A DNA stretch of 64,000 nt, taken from Acinetobacter venetianus RAG-1 = CIP 110063 (GTDB taxonomy: Bacteria; Pseudomonadota; Gammaproteobacteria; Pseudomonadales; Moraxellaceae). Below, in pieces: positions 29,461 to 38,597 of the stretch. A program made the position numbers and the translations under genes. The DNA lies in contig NZ_KB849559.1 of the NCBI RefSeq assembly GCF_000368585.1, forward strand, positions 1 to 64,000, in the 5' to 3' direction. The notes beneath the pieces are model-generated. The model was not told the DNA's origin. It ran no database searches and saw only the letters and a list, made by a program, of their open reading frames with translations. Each line of letters starts with the position of its first letter. The stretch's first letter is position 1.

Positions 29461-30264
29461 ATGTCACAAGGACTTTTAGCTGGTAAACGTTTTTTAATTG
29501 CTGGCATTGCAAGTAAATTATCAATTGCTTACGGTATTGCTGCTGCATTACACCGCGAAGGTGCGGAGCTTGCGTTTACTTATCCAAATGAAAAGTTGAA
29601 AAAACGTGTTGATGATTTTGCAGCACAGTTTGGTTCAACTTTGGTTTTCCCTTGTGATGTTGCTGTTGATGCAGAAATTGATGGTGCATTTGCTGAATTG
29701 TCGAAACATTGGGATGGTTTAGATGGTGTTGTGCATTCAATTGGTTTCGCACCAGCACATACATTAGATGGCGACTTCACAGATGTGACAGATCGTGACG
29801 GTTTTAAAATCGCACATGACATTAGCGCGTATAGCTTTGTTGCGATGGCGCGTGCTGCAAAACCTTTATTACAAGCACGTCAGGGTTGTTTGTTGACATT
29901 GACATATCAAGGTTCTGAGCGTGTGATGCCAAACTACAACGTAATGGGCATGGCTAAAGCATCTTTAGAAGCGGGTGTTCGTTATTTAGCTTCTAGCTTG
30001 GGTGTAGACGGTATTCGCGTAAATGCAATTTCTGCTGGTCCAATCCGTACTTTGGCAGCATCAGGCATCAAGTCTTTCCGTAAAATGTTAGATGCCAATG
30101 AAAAAATTGCGCCACTAAAACGTAATGTGACGATTGAAGAAGTGGGCAATGCAGCATTGTTCCTTTGCTCGCCGTGGGCTTCGGGCATTACAGGTGAAAT
30201 CATGTATGTCGATGGTGGTTTTAATACTGTCGGTATGAGCCAAAGCATGATGGATGATGAATAA
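29461..30264 (+). CDS. fabI: Enoyl-[acyl-carrier-protein] reductase (NADH)
   Basis: A 267-residue SDR-fold enzyme for the last reduction step of fatty-acid elongation and target of triclosan. The N-terminal [20 protein letters not shown] replaces the classical GxxxGxG as in FabI, VHSIGFAP is present, and the catalytic Tyr-x6-Lys is YNVMGMAK preceded by [15 protein letters not shown]. Length is normal. It is the last core gene before the low-GC island at 30.3-32.2 kb. Confidence 0.97.
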   Translation: MSQGLLAGKRFLIAGIASKLSIAYGIAAALHREGAELAFTYPNEKLKKRVDDFAAQFGSTLVFPCDVAVDAEIDGAFAELSKHWDGLDGVVHSIGFAPAHTLDGDFTDVTDRDGFKIAHDISAYSFVAMARAAKPLLQARQGCLLTLTYQGSERVMPNYNVMGMAKASLEAGVRYLASSLGVDGIRVNAISAGPIRTLAASGIKSFRKMLDANEKIAPLKRNVTIEEVGNAALFLCSPWASGITGEIMYVDGGFNTVGMSQSMMDDE

Positions 30265-30287
30265 CTAGATTAATCTAAATTATTTAA

Positions 30288-30317
30288 TAAAGCCGCTTTT
30301 ATAGCGGCTTTGTTTTT
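30288..30317 (+). terminator. Terminator after fabI
   Basis: AAAGCCGCT/AGCGGCTTT stem around TTTAT with a T-rich tail. Confidence 0.88.
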
Positions 30318-30458
30318 TGAAGATAAGGGGTTAACTCTAAAACTATAACGTCTGTTTCTATTGGGCCGAAGCTAGAGTGTTTTGTTAATGTACGAACGCA
30401 GGGAGAAACACAAAGCATCTAGGTTTTGATGTCATGCTAGAAGTGCTTGTTGAGTACG

Positions 30459-30920
30459 TCAAGATAATACCTTGTTTAAAGTTCTTGGTTCAGAGATGAT
30501 TTTATTCTCTATCTTTCCATGGAAAGTGGCCATGCCGACCATTGTTTTTGCATCATTCTGAACCATAAAAACATACGTTCCAGTATCAAAGCCTAAACCC
30601 TTAGTATCCTCAAAGATCAAAGTTACCTGATTACCATTGATAAAACCGTGATAATGAAATTTTCTTTCAGATCCTTTCCCATCCCTAGTTTTTGTTCGGG
30701 TACTTGTACCCTTCACAATGCGGCCTTGCTGGGTTAGTTTAATTTTACCTACTTTAACATTCTTTCCATTACGTAATTCGGTTATCTCCCATGCACCGGC
30801 TACTCGAATTCCATCATACAAGCACTTATCTTTGAAATTTGGCCAAATCCATTTGACTATGATAGCTATAATTGCTGAAGCTACTATGCTAGCGAAAACA
30901 CCTACTAAAAATTCACTCAT
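30459..30920 (-). CDS. Single-TM membrane-anchored beta-rich protein of unknown function
   Basis: A 153-residue protein. Residues 4-26 form one transmembrane helix, followed by about 115 residues of alternating strands that read like a small lipocalin-type or Cap15-type beta-barrel: GAWEITEL, VGKIKLTQQGRIVKG, KFHYHGFINGNQVTLIFED, GTYVFMVQND.TMVGMATFHG. I do not recognise a named family. It is the second gene of a minus-strand pair with the TIR-like gene, 106 bases downstream of it. The pairing of a membrane-anchored barrel with a TIR-like protein suggests a sensor or effector in phage defence (inference). GC content is lower than in flanking genes. Confidence 0.7.
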   Translation of the reverse strand: MSEFLVGVFASIVASAIIAIIVKWIWPNFKDKCLYDGIRVAGAWEITELRNGKNVKVGKIKLTQQGRIVKGTSTRTKTRDGKGSERKFHYHGFINGNQVTLIFEDTKGLGFDTGTYVFMVQNDAKTMVGMATFHGKIENKIISEPRTLNKVLS

Positions 30921-30934
30921 ATATCTTCTTTATT

Positions 30935-30949
30935 GCCCCTAACTAGGGG
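30935..30949 (-). other. Small GC hairpin upstream of beta-rich gene
   Basis: CCCCTA and TAGGGG flank two bases, giving a tight hairpin in the 106-bp gap between the TIR-like gene and the beta-rich protein gene, 14 bases before the latter's start. It could be a weak terminator, attenuator or simple stabiliser. Confidence 0.35.
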
Positions 30950-31026
30950 TAAATTCCCTAATCTCGTTAAACTTATCGCTCTCGTTAGAGAATAGACTTA
31001 ATCTAATATCTCAAGCTTCTCTATTT

Positions 31027-31845
31027 TTACATTAGCTTATTGAAATCAATTTCATAACCAGCCGCCTTCATCTCTTTAGCTATATCAATTTGCCAGTCCT
31101 TATCATTGATATAGACTATACCACTGATATCGTTAGGGAGCTCAATAGCTCCCTCAACTAAAGGTGCAACATTCTCTCGCCCGAGTTTTCCAATCAGAAA
31201 ACCATGCTCGAAGACAACGTTTTGACGAGCTCTATATTTTAGCTCCCCACTTTCAGCCTCACTCTTTACATTACCCATATCATCGGGTGTATATAAAACG
31301 ATAGCGAAGCCAACATCATTAGAGTAAGTTTCGATTTTTTCGATGATAGTCATGCTTCGGTTTGCTTGCTCATGAATAATTATCGCTGTGAAACCAAGCT
31401 TTTCAACAAAACGCGCTGTCCGTTCTTTTGTATTGCCGTCATGACCATGAACAATAAAAACTTTATCTTTTCGTTTCACATTCTGATCCAAAACTATATT
31501 AGGCTTTTCTTCATCTCTAGTTCCTCTGAGATCATACTCATCGTTTTCTACGTCGATTATTAAAGAATCAATATAGGCAAGCATAGTTTCCCCATCTTCT
31601 CGCCAAAATTTTTGTGCAGCACTTTCGCCAAGATGTGCCAAAAATACATAATGCGTTAGTTTTGCATTTAACACTGATGTTTCGCCAGGTAAATTTTCAT
31701 TTAAAAATTGAGAAAATTTGCGTCGCCAAGTATTGAAACGTTCTTCTCCGAATTCTTTCCCACGAGAGTCAAATGCTTCTAGAACCTCTCCAGTCAGTCT
31801 CTTCTTAAAAAGTTGAAGGGTTTCTATAACTTTCTGCTTATCCAT
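31027..31845 (-). CDS. TIR-like nucleotide-binding domain protein (PF10137-type)
   Basis: A 272-residue protein. Residues 1-120 are a mostly helical N-terminal domain I do not recognise. Residues 128-272 are a TIR-like domain of the predicted nucleotide-binding type: KVFIVHGHDG (128-137), FVEKLGFTAIIIHEQ, TIIEKIETYS, GFAIVLYTPDDMG, and the diagnostic RARQNVVFEHGFLIGKLGR (206-223), where Glu213 is the likely NADase catalytic residue. Such domains occur in bacterial immune effectors that deplete NAD+. No cyclic-nucleotide synthase or Thoeris partner lies beside it; the only neighbour in the unit is the membrane-anchored beta-rich protein. A near-perfect 26-bp inverted repeat lies just upstream. 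Confidence 0.88.
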   Translation of the reverse strand: MDKQKVIETLQLFKKRLTGEVLEAFDSRGKEFGEERFNTWRRKFSQFLNENLPGETSVLNAKLTHYVFLAHLGESAAQKFWREDGETMLAYIDSLIIDVENDEYDLRGTRDEEKPNIVLDQNVKRKDKVFIVHGHDGNTKERTARFVEKLGFTAIIIHEQANRSMTIIEKIETYSNDVGFAIVLYTPDDMGNVKSEAESGELKYRARQNVVFEHGFLIGKLGRENVAPLVEGAIELPNDISGIVYINDKDWQIDIAKEMKAAGYEIDFNKLM

Positions 31846-31868
31846 TTTACTTCTCTTTATATTTAACT

Positions 31869-31894
31869 GTTATACAGTAAACTCACCGTATAAC
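31869..31894 (-). promoter_or_regulatory. 26-bp inverted repeat upstream of TIR-like gene (putative operator)
   Basis: GTTATAC-A-GT and AC-C-GTATAAC form a 10-bp inverted repeat with one unpaired position per arm and a six-base centre, 23 bases upstream of the TIR-like ATG. On the minus strand a TATAAT hexamer (31909-31914) lies about 15 bases upstream of it, so the repeat would cover the transcription start. No regulator gene is adjacent. Confidence 0.45.
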
Positions 31895-32190
31895 TAGAAT
31901 GAAAATGCATTATAACCAATTGGATTTTTTATCTTATTTAGCTGCATTTTGATCAGCATATAAAATCACTATATTTAGGTCAACATAAAACTATGGGTAA
32001 CATCATTTCATAAAAACTTTGATGTGATAATTAATTAAGTAATCATCTATCAATAGAAAATATATCAACAAGTATAATTAACCATTTGTCATCCTATCCC
32101 TTATATGCTAATTAATGCTGGTTTTCGTTTAATCAGAAATTCAAATAGAATTTCGATAAACATATTATTTTAAGCTTTCGGGGTAATTTA
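31895..32190. other. AT-rich gene-free region
   Basis: About 300 bases of AT-rich sequence between the divergent TIR-like and lipoprotein genes. It presumably holds both promoters (TATAAT at 31909-31914 on the minus strand). No repeat or att-like duplication was seen. Confidence 0.4.
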
Positions 32191-32194
32191 AAGC

Positions 32195-32611
32195 GTGAAG
32201 AAAATAGCTGTTGTTTTTGGCTTAGTGATTTTACTTTCACTGCAAGGTTGTGCCGCGGTCATGGCAAGTAAGCAACCAAGTAAAAAGAATTTGACGGTTT
32301 TAGAGATTGGAAAACATCGTAATTATGTGATTTCTGAATTGGGTGCGCCAGTCACATCAGAAACCGTAAATGGAGAACGTAAAGAGATTTATACTTTCCA
32401 ACAGGGTTACTCAAAAGCAGCCAGAGTCAGCCGTACGCTATGGCATACGACTGCGGATATTGCCACGATTGGTCTATGGGAAATCATTGGTTCGCCGACT
32501 GAGGTTTACTTTAATGGAGAACAACTTTCTTATGAGGTTGTTTTTGATGATCAAGATCACATCAAAAGTTCTCAGCTCATTAAAAATGAGCCAAAAACTG
32601 TAAGTGAGTAA
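32195..32611 (+). CDS. Small lipoprotein of unknown function
   Basis: A 138-residue predicted lipoprotein, lipobox LQGC with Cys19. The mature part (VLEIGKHRNYVISELGAPVTSETVNGERKEIYTF) recalls the SmpA/OmlA-type helix-strand pattern in which a short domain begins by scoring a hinge Gly before Pro, but the match is not strong enough to name it. A hydrophobic stretch ATIGLWEIIGSPTEVYF follows. The start is GTG at 32195. It is convergent with the TolC-like gene, 18 bases away. Role unknown, likely envelope. Confidence 0.75.
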   Translation: MKKIAVVFGLVILLSLQGCAAVMASKQPSKKNLTVLEIGKHRNYVISELGAPVTSETVNGERKEIYTFQQGYSKAARVSRTLWHTTADIATIGLWEIIGSPTEVYFNGEQLSYEVVFDDQDHIKSSQLIKNEPKTVSE

Positions 32612-32629
32612 GCAATAACAACTCGTGTG

Positions 32630-34030
32630 TTATTGCTCAGGTAGTTCTTTCACAGGACTTCCACCTAGCGCTTGCATTAGGGTCACATAAGCATTGTACT
32701 GATTCTGCTTGGTTTCAACTAAGCTCAGTCGTGCATTGCGTGTGGTCTCTTGTGCATCAAGTAAATTCTTTAATGCAATCGCACCATTACGATAACGAAC
32801 TTCAGTGAGTCGCTCAGTTTTATCTGCTAATTCAAGATTGCGTTGTTGAAGCTGAACTTGTTGATCTAGTTGAGTGCGATTCGATAACGCATTTTCTACA
32901 TCAGCAAATGCTTGGTATAACGTTTGACGATATTGAGTAATGGCTTTCTCATATTCAAGATCACTAATCGCAATATCTTTCTTCATATCATTATATTGAA
33001 GAAAGGGTAGGCTTAAACTTGCGCCTAAGGTAAGTGCTGGATTTTGCAAAAGTTGAGTCAGAGATGTACTCGAAGACCCTAAATTTCCAGTCAGATTAAT
33101 CGATGGATAATAACTGGCTTTGGTTGCATCTTTACTGGCTAACGTTTTACGAAGACGTAACTCTGAGGCTTGTAAATCAGGGCGGCGAGATAAAATATCT
33201 GCGGGTAAGCCGACAGCGATATTAGGTAATGCATTACGCGGTAATTTCGCTGGCTCTTGAATATTCAGCTGTTGTACAGGTTCATGTAGCAGTACAGCGA
33301 GAGCAGTACGTGTTTCTACACGTTGTTGTTCGATCTGACTCAAACTTGCTTTCTGACTTTGCACTGATTGTTCAGCTTGCGTGAGATCTAAGCCAGAAAC
33401 TGCACCCGCTTTATATTGTGATTGAACTAAATTATAAATCTTTTGAGTCGATGCTAAGTTTTGTTGAACGGTTTGATAGCGTTCATTGAGGTAGCCCAAT
33501 TGCCAATACAGTTTTGCAGTTGTTCCTACCAAACTTTGTGCCGTTGCTTGTAAGTCTTGGGCACTGGCGAGTGCTTCCCAACGACTGGCTTCTGTTTGAT
33601 TGGCGAGTTTTCCAAACAAATCGAGTTCATAACTTACACCGACACTAGCAGACAAGCCACGATCTGAGCCATCGCCTGAACGTAGATCATAGTTATGACC
33701 TGTCGATACACTTGAGCTGGTGCGGATGCTTTGCTGATTTGCTGCCAAGCCAGCTTGTAAGCGGGCTTGTTTCAGTGTGATACCTGCAACACTTAGATCA
33801 CTATTTGTCGCCAAGACTTGATCAATCAGCTGGTTGAGCTGAGTGTCATTAAATAATGTCCACCATTGGTCTGTCAGCGCCACGCTTTTATTGGTTTGCG
33901 CATCGTATTGGTATTGCTGCGGAACTTGTACAGTTGGTGCGTTGTAAGGTGTTTTGACAATAGCAGAGCAGCCAGCTAGAGAAGTGCTAAGGCATAGGGC
34001 AAGTACGATTTTATTTGGTTTGAATAACAT
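32630..34030 (-). CDS. Outer membrane efflux lipoprotein (TolC/NodT family)
   Basis: A 466-residue RND/ABC outer membrane channel of the NodT type. Lipobox LAGC near residue 21, then two tandem OEP repeats with the typical LNQLIDQVLATNSDLSVAGITLKQARLQAG opening, GLPADILSRRPDLQASELRLRKTLA middle, and YRNGAIALKNLLDAQETTRNARLSLVETKQNQYNAYVTLMQALGG end. It is downstream of macA-macB on the same strand and would complete the tripartite pump. A 259-bp gap containing a folded repeat-like element separates it from macB, unlike the tight macA-macB junction. Confidence 0.92.
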   Translation of the reverse strand: MLFKPNKIVLALCLSTSLAGCSAIVKTPYNAPTVQVPQQYQYDAQTNKSVALTDQWWTLFNDTQLNQLIDQVLATNSDLSVAGITLKQARLQAGLAANQQSIRTSSSVSTGHNYDLRSGDGSDRGLSASVGVSYELDLFGKLANQTEASRWEALASAQDLQATAQSLVGTTAKLYWQLGYLNERYQTVQQNLASTQKIYNLVQSQYKAGAVSGLDLTQAEQSVQSQKASLSQIEQQRVETRTALAVLLHEPVQQLNIQEPAKLPRNALPNIAVGLPADILSRRPDLQASELRLRKTLASKDATKASYYPSINLTGNLGSSSTSLTQLLQNPALTLGASLSLPFLQYNDMKKDIAISDLEYEKAITQYRQTLYQAFADVENALSNRTQLDQQVQLQQRNLELADKTERLTEVRYRNGAIALKNLLDAQETTRNARLSLVETKQNQYNAYVTLMQALGGSPVKELPEQ

Positions 34031-34125
34031 TGCTTGTCATTCCTTTAATAATTTGAAAGAGCATGATTATCGAAACGGTGTCTTATCGAGTTCTCATCCA
34101 TTTTCTGGTTCAGCCTTCGGCTCGA

Positions 34126-34249
34126 CCTACTTTTCTTTCGGGAAAAGTAGGCAAAACCATTGTCATCCGCAAAACCTGTTATATTTTTCCAATTATCTTG
34201 ATCTATCGCAGAAACAATATTTTTTGATACCACGCAGGTTGCGGATGAC
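34126..34249. repeat. Folded intergenic element between macB and tolC-like gene
   Basis: The element holds a perfect 10-bp hairpin (CCTACTTTTC/GAAAAGTAGG, 34126-34151) and an outer inverted repeat in which GTCATCCGCAAAACCTG (34162-34178) pairs with CAGGTTGCGGATGAC (34235-34249) with a two-base bulge. A short CAGCCTTCGGCTCG hairpin lies just before. It resembles multi-hairpin repeats dispersed in Acinetobacter intergenic regions, but only one copy is in this window, so it cannot be proven to be a repeat from the sequence alone. Confidence 0.5.
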
Positions 34250-34289
34250 GTTCACGAGTATCATATTTCTAGGATAGATTTTTTCGCTA

Positions 34290-36281
34290 TTATTCTCTTG
34301 CTAAAGCTGCAACTGGATCGAGTTGTGCTGCATTTCGTGCGGGTAAGAAACCAAAAACAATACCGATCAAACTTGAGCAGACAAAGGCCGCAACAATAGA
34401 TGTGGTTGAATAACTCATTTCAATGATGCCCTTGGCAAAATGCCCGATAATTTGTCCAATACCTAAAGACAGCAGCACACCGAGTACACCACCCAGTAAG
34501 CAGACCAAAATTGCTTCGATCAAGAACTGCTGCAAAATATCACTTTGTCGAGCACCGACCGCCATACGGACACCAATTTCTTGGGTACGTTCTGTCACAG
34601 AGACCAACATAATATTCATTACACCGATGCCACCGACGACCAGTGAAATCACCGCAATCGCTGAAATCAGGAGTGTCATGGTTGCAGTGGTTTGTTGAAT
34701 CGTTTCACGAATACTGTCTGAGTTTTGAGTGAAGACATCTTGTGCGCCGTGGCGTTGTTCGAGCAACGTCAAAATCGCATTTTCAGCCGCACTACTTGGA
34801 TATTCATCTTTAATACGAACAATGATGCTACGCACATTAGACTGGCCTAACATGCGGCTCATGACTGTTGAATAGGGGAGATAGACATTTAAGCTATCTG
34901 AATTTCCCATAAAGCCTTTTTCAGCATCAATCACACCAATGACACGACTCGGTACACTTCCCAATAAGATCACTTGTCCGAGCGGATTAGTTCCATCTGC
35001 AAAGAACGTTTTTTCAGTATTGGTGTCAATGACCACGTCTTGCGCACGTTGAGTCACGCTGTCTTTATCAAAAGCTTGCCCAGATTTAAAGGTCATGCCT
35101 CGAACATAGAAGAAGTCAGAACTCACGCCATTGACGGTCGCCGATGCTTCCGTTTCTTTAAAGCGTAAAGTGACGCTTGTATTCACAGAAGGGCTGACAC
35201 CATCGACATAGGGTTGCTCGGCTAACGCTTCTCCATCGGCAGGAACAAGCGTCTTGGTTTGTGATGCTCTTGAGTTATCACCAAAGCCACGACCTTGATA
35301 TACTGTAATGGTGTTGGTTCCGAGACTGCTGATATTTTCCAAAATCTGTTTTTGTGAACCATTACCGAGCGCAACAACGGAAACCACAGAGGCGATCCCG
35401 ATAATGATTCCAAGCATGGTCAAAAAGGTTCGCATTCGATGTGCATTCATGGCAAGCAGTGCCATACGGAATGCTTCACCCAAGCGATCTAGAAAAGATC
35501 GCCATGCAGAGGTTTTCTTTTGAGGTGTTCTTTGTAATGTTTGACGTTCTAAATCGGCATCATCATTTTCAGGTGTATTTGCGCGGTCTGAGATGATATT
35601 ACCGTCACTAATCTCAATAATACGTGTCGCATTTTTTGCAACATTCATATCATGGGTGACTAAAATAATAGTATGACCTTTGGCATTGAGCTCACGCAAA
35701 ATACGCATCACTTCAATACCGCTATTCTTATCCAATGCACCTGTGGGTTCATCGGCAAGAATCACATCGCCACCATTCATCAGTGCGCGTGCAATCGAAA
35801 CACGTTGTTGCTGACCACCTGAAAGTTGGCTTGGACGATGATGTAGACGCTCTTCTAACCCAAGTTCAGAGAGCAATTCAGCTGAACGCTCCTGACGTAG
35901 ATGGCTCTCTACACCCGCATAGATCGCTGGAACTTCAACGTTACCAGATGCAGTTAAATCACCAAGTAAATGATAGCGTTGGAAAATAAAGCCAAAATAT
36001 TCACGACGTAATTGTGCAAGTTCGTCAGGTTCAAGCTGTCTCGTCTCACGGCCACTGACTAGATAGCTTCCGTCTGTTGGTTTATCCAGACAGCCCAAGA
36101 TATTCATTAAGGTTGATTTACCTGATCCTGATTGCCCAACAATCGCAACCAATTCACCTGCATAAATCTTTAAATCAATGCCTTTGAGAATTTGGACTGT
36201 ACCTTCACCCGCAGGGAATTCCCGAGTCAGTTTGCTGACCTCAAGTAGCGGCTGTGATGAATGTGTTTGATTTTGAGTCAT
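34290..36281 (-). CDS. macB: MacB: macrolide-type ABC exporter, ATPase-permease fusion
   Basis: A 663-residue fusion of an N-terminal ATPase (about 1-240; Walker [10 protein letters not shown], signature LSGGQQQR, Walker [13 protein letters not shown]) with a permease having one TM helix near 285, a large periplasmic MacB_PCD domain, and three C-terminal helices (FtsX-type). It works with MacA and an outer membrane channel to expel macrolides, peptides or siderophores. Its start lies one base beyond the macA stop codon. The next channel gene is 259 bases on. Confidence 0.95.
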   Translation of the reverse strand: MTQNQTHSSQPLLEVSKLTREFPAGEGTVQILKGIDLKIYAGELVAIVGQSGSGKSTLMNILGCLDKPTDGSYLVSGRETRQLEPDELAQLRREYFGFIFQRYHLLGDLTASGNVEVPAIYAGVESHLRQERSAELLSELGLEERLHHRPSQLSGGQQQRVSIARALMNGGDVILADEPTGALDKNSGIEVMRILRELNAKGHTIILVTHDMNVAKNATRIIEISDGNIISDRANTPENDDADLERQTLQRTPQKKTSAWRSFLDRLGEAFRMALLAMNAHRMRTFLTMLGIIIGIASVVSVVALGNGSQKQILENISSLGTNTITVYQGRGFGDNSRASQTKTLVPADGEALAEQPYVDGVSPSVNTSVTLRFKETEASATVNGVSSDFFYVRGMTFKSGQAFDKDSVTQRAQDVVIDTNTEKTFFADGTNPLGQVILLGSVPSRVIGVIDAEKGFMGNSDSLNVYLPYSTVMSRMLGQSNVRSIIVRIKDEYPSSAAENAILTLLEQRHGAQDVFTQNSDSIRETIQQTTATMTLLISAIAVISLVVGGIGVMNIMLVSVTERTQEIGVRMAVGARQSDILQQFLIEAILVCLLGGVLGVLLSLGIGQIIGHFAKGIIEMSYSTTSIVAAFVCSSLIGIVFGFLPARNAAQLDPVAALARE

Positions 36282-36282
36282 A

Positions 36283-37617
36283 TTACATTCTCATTGCACG
36301 TTGATTGCTACGTTTCGCTGATTCATTTGAACTATCAGTCGCATCAGCAATCACAACTTGATCACCTTGTTTAAGTCCTTTCAGGACTTGCGCTGTCACG
36401 CGGTTATTAAGACCAATCAGAACAGGTTGAGGCTTCGCCGAGCCATCAGCTTGCAAGACACGCACCATGCCTGTTGTCGCTTTACCTTGAGACACGAGTG
36501 CTTTTTCTTGATCGGTTAACTCTAAACGTTTTGGACGTTGTGCGTTTGCAGTTTCAGGTTTTTGTGTGGTATCAGTTGATGCGTTATTTTTACTGTTTTG
36601 TTTTTGATTTGAACGCTTGCTTTGAATCGCAGCCGCAGGAATGGTTAACGCATTTTTTGCTTCCGCTAATACAATATAAACTTGTGCAGTCATATCAATA
36701 CGAAGCTTGCCATCATCATTCGGCACATCAAATAAAGCGTTATAGTAAATTGCAGATGTCGATGACGATGAACTGGTCGTCGTGCTTTCTGTATTGATTG
36801 AGTCGGGAGCTGGCTCTACTTGGCGCAAGGTTGCATAGTGTTTCTTCTCGCTATTTCCCAACGTTGTGAAATACACCGTTTGACCTTTTTCAACTTTCAT
36901 GACGTCCGCTTCTGAAATTTGTGCTTTGACAGTCATAGTGTCTAAAGTCGCTAATTTCACAATGGTCGGTGCTGTTTGATTGGCGTTTACGGTTTGACCT
37001 TCCTCTGTCACGATCGCAACAATTGTTCCATTCATCGGTGCAACGATACGGGTATAACCCAAGTCTTCTTTTGCTGTCGCTAGTGTTAAGCGAGACTGCT
37101 CAATTTGTGCATTGATCGCTGCGATTTGCGCTTGAGCGGTTTTGTAATTTGCCAATGCAGTCTCAAGCTCAGCTCGGGAAGTTGCATCTTGGCTATACAT
37201 CGCTTGTTGGCGTTTATATTCTGCTTCAACTTTTGCTAAATTCGCTTGTTGTACAGCGAGTTGAGCTTGTTGATTTTTAATGCTTGCTTCCGCTGTTTTT
37301 AAATCATTTTCTTGGCGAATCGAATCAATTTGCGCAATCAATTGACCTTGTTTTACTTGATCACCCAATTGCACATACATTTTCTTCACCTGACCAGACA
37401 CCTGTGCACCAACGCTCACCATTTTGGTTGCTTCAAGTACACCAGTCGCTAATACTGAATCTTCAATATCGCCACGAGAGACCTCTGCGCTAATGTACTG
37501 TGGTTGCTGTGCTTTGGGTTTAAAGAACATCCATCCGAGTGCTGCAATGATGAGCACGCCGATAGCGATCATAATAATTTTGCGAGATGGTATTTTTTTA
37601 GACGTTGTTTTTGGCAT
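36283..37617 (-). CDS. macA: MacA: periplasmic adaptor (HlyD family)
   Basis: A 444-residue membrane fusion protein with an N-terminal anchor helix (about 13-31), barrel-sandwich halves ([52 protein letters not shown]), an Ala/Gln-rich coiled-coil hairpin (about 100-185) and lipoyl/beta-barrel domains. A low-complexity Ser/Thr run ([14 protein letters not shown]) interrupts the beta-barrel region near residue 275-290, and a charged Gln/Asn/Lys linker follows near 335-360. First gene of the macAB unit, possibly iron-regulated (see the Fur-like site at 37691-37709). Confidence 0.93.
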   Translation of the reverse strand: MPKTTSKKIPSRKIIMIAIGVLIIAALGWMFFKPKAQQPQYISAEVSRGDIEDSVLATGVLEATKMVSVGAQVSGQVKKMYVQLGDQVKQGQLIAQIDSIRQENDLKTAEASIKNQQAQLAVQQANLAKVEAEYKRQQAMYSQDATSRAELETALANYKTAQAQIAAINAQIEQSRLTLATAKEDLGYTRIVAPMNGTIVAIVTEEGQTVNANQTAPTIVKLATLDTMTVKAQISEADVMKVEKGQTVYFTTLGNSEKKHYATLRQVEPAPDSINTESTTTSSSSSTSAIYYNALFDVPNDDGKLRIDMTAQVYIVLAEAKNALTIPAAAIQSKRSNQKQNSKNNASTDTTQKPETANAQRPKRLELTDQEKALVSQGKATTGMVRVLQADGSAKPQPVLIGLNNRVTAQVLKGLKQGDQVVIADATDSSNESAKRSNQRAMRM

Positions 37618-37690
37618 GGCGACAGGTCAAAAGTGAGAACTGGGCTTAGTATAAAAGTGAAATAAGGATAAAACGTGAATATTTTTAATC

Positions 37691-37709
37691 TAGAATGAGA
37701 ATTATTTTC
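37691..37709 (-). promoter_or_regulatory. Fur-box-like sequence upstream of macA
   Basis: TAGAATGAGAATTATTTTC matches the 19-bp Fur consensus GATAATGATAATCATTATC at 14 positions. It lies 74 bases upstream of the macA start in the gap to the sirtuin gene. This is a by-eye match in AT-rich DNA, so weak. Confidence 0.3.
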
Positions 37710-37724
37710 TATTTTTCCACATAC

Positions 37725-38555
37725 TTATTTTATAAATATCTGATAAATACTTTCGATCCCAGCCTCCGCGTTACTTGCAAGTGCAATGCCGCCGTGCGGT
37801 GGAAGTGTGTATTCACGCGGATTGATCCGAATCAAGTTGGGTGCAAAGCGCTCACTGAAATATCGTACAGTTGGAATTGCTGTACCTGCACCGATTTCAA
37901 TCACGATCGGATTGCGATGTACTTTGATGAAGTGATCCAAACGCTGACCTTGTAGGTGATGTCGATGGCTTAACCAATCATAGTCATCAAACATTAAAAT
38001 ATTAGGGCGTGCTAAATGACCGCAGTGAGGGCAGCGCGGTAACTCACCTAACCATTGGCACTCTTGATGATCAATTTCAGGAGAAATATTATCTGCTGAC
38101 CAAATCTCTTGCTGGCAAGATTTTAGACATTGTAAATGATGAATTGAGCCATGACATTCATAGATGTTGGCCGAGTCAAAGCCCGCTTTTTGAAATTGCC
38201 CATCGACATTTGAGGTAAAGATAAAATAGGGTAGTTGTAATGTTTCTGCCAATTGCTTGAGTAAAGTAAATCCTCGATGTGGTTTAGTTTGACGATAGAG
38301 TACGAGTCGATGTCCGTAGAATCCCCATGCTAAACGTGGGTGACGTCTAAAAGCGGCAGGATTGGCTATTTCAGTAAAGTCGATTCGTTGTTTTCCAAGC
38401 TCAGGGTAAGTTTGCCACATGCCATGATTGCCTCGAAAATCAGGTAAACCTGAGTCCACTCCCATACCCGCACCTGCTGAAATGATTAAGCTGTCAGCGC
38501 GTTGAAAGGCTACTTTAATTTTCTGAATTTGATCTGGGCTTAGACCGAACATCAT
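37725..38555 (-). CDS. Sir2-family NAD-dependent protein deacylase
   Basis: A 276-residue sirtuin. The NAD-binding GAGMGVDSGLPDFRG (after IISA), the SNVDGQFQKAGF motif and YECHGSIHHLQC (catalytic His) are all present. The zinc ligands are in LQCLKSCQQ and PRCPHCGH. Relative to E. coli CobB the loop after HHLQC is longer and the class is not obvious. The ATG at 38555 is chosen over GTG at 38564 because AAGGTG precedes it by six bases. It is expressed on the minus strand, between holA and macA. Confidence 0.9.
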   Translation of the reverse strand: MMFGLSPDQIQKIKVAFQRADSLIISAGAGMGVDSGLPDFRGNHGMWQTYPELGKQRIDFTEIANPAAFRRHPRLAWGFYGHRLVLYRQTKPHRGFTLLKQLAETLQLPYFIFTSNVDGQFQKAGFDSANIYECHGSIHHLQCLKSCQQEIWSADNISPEIDHQECQWLGELPRCPHCGHLARPNILMFDDYDWLSHRHHLQGQRLDHFIKVHRNPIVIEIGAGTAIPTVRYFSERFAPNLIRINPREYTLPPHGGIALASNAEAGIESIYQIFIK

Positions 38556-38597
38556 TGCTTTCACCTTGTTATTATTATCTTGAATTTAGATCTTATT

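Noticed and set aside
30318..30458. A gene remnant or RNA in the gap after fabI
   Set aside because: No frame or stable fold is evident; likely the 3' flank of the TIR island.
34045..34233. 62-codon minus-strand frame between macB and the TolC-like gene
   Set aside because: It is a translation through the folded intergenic element; the hairpins explain the sequence.
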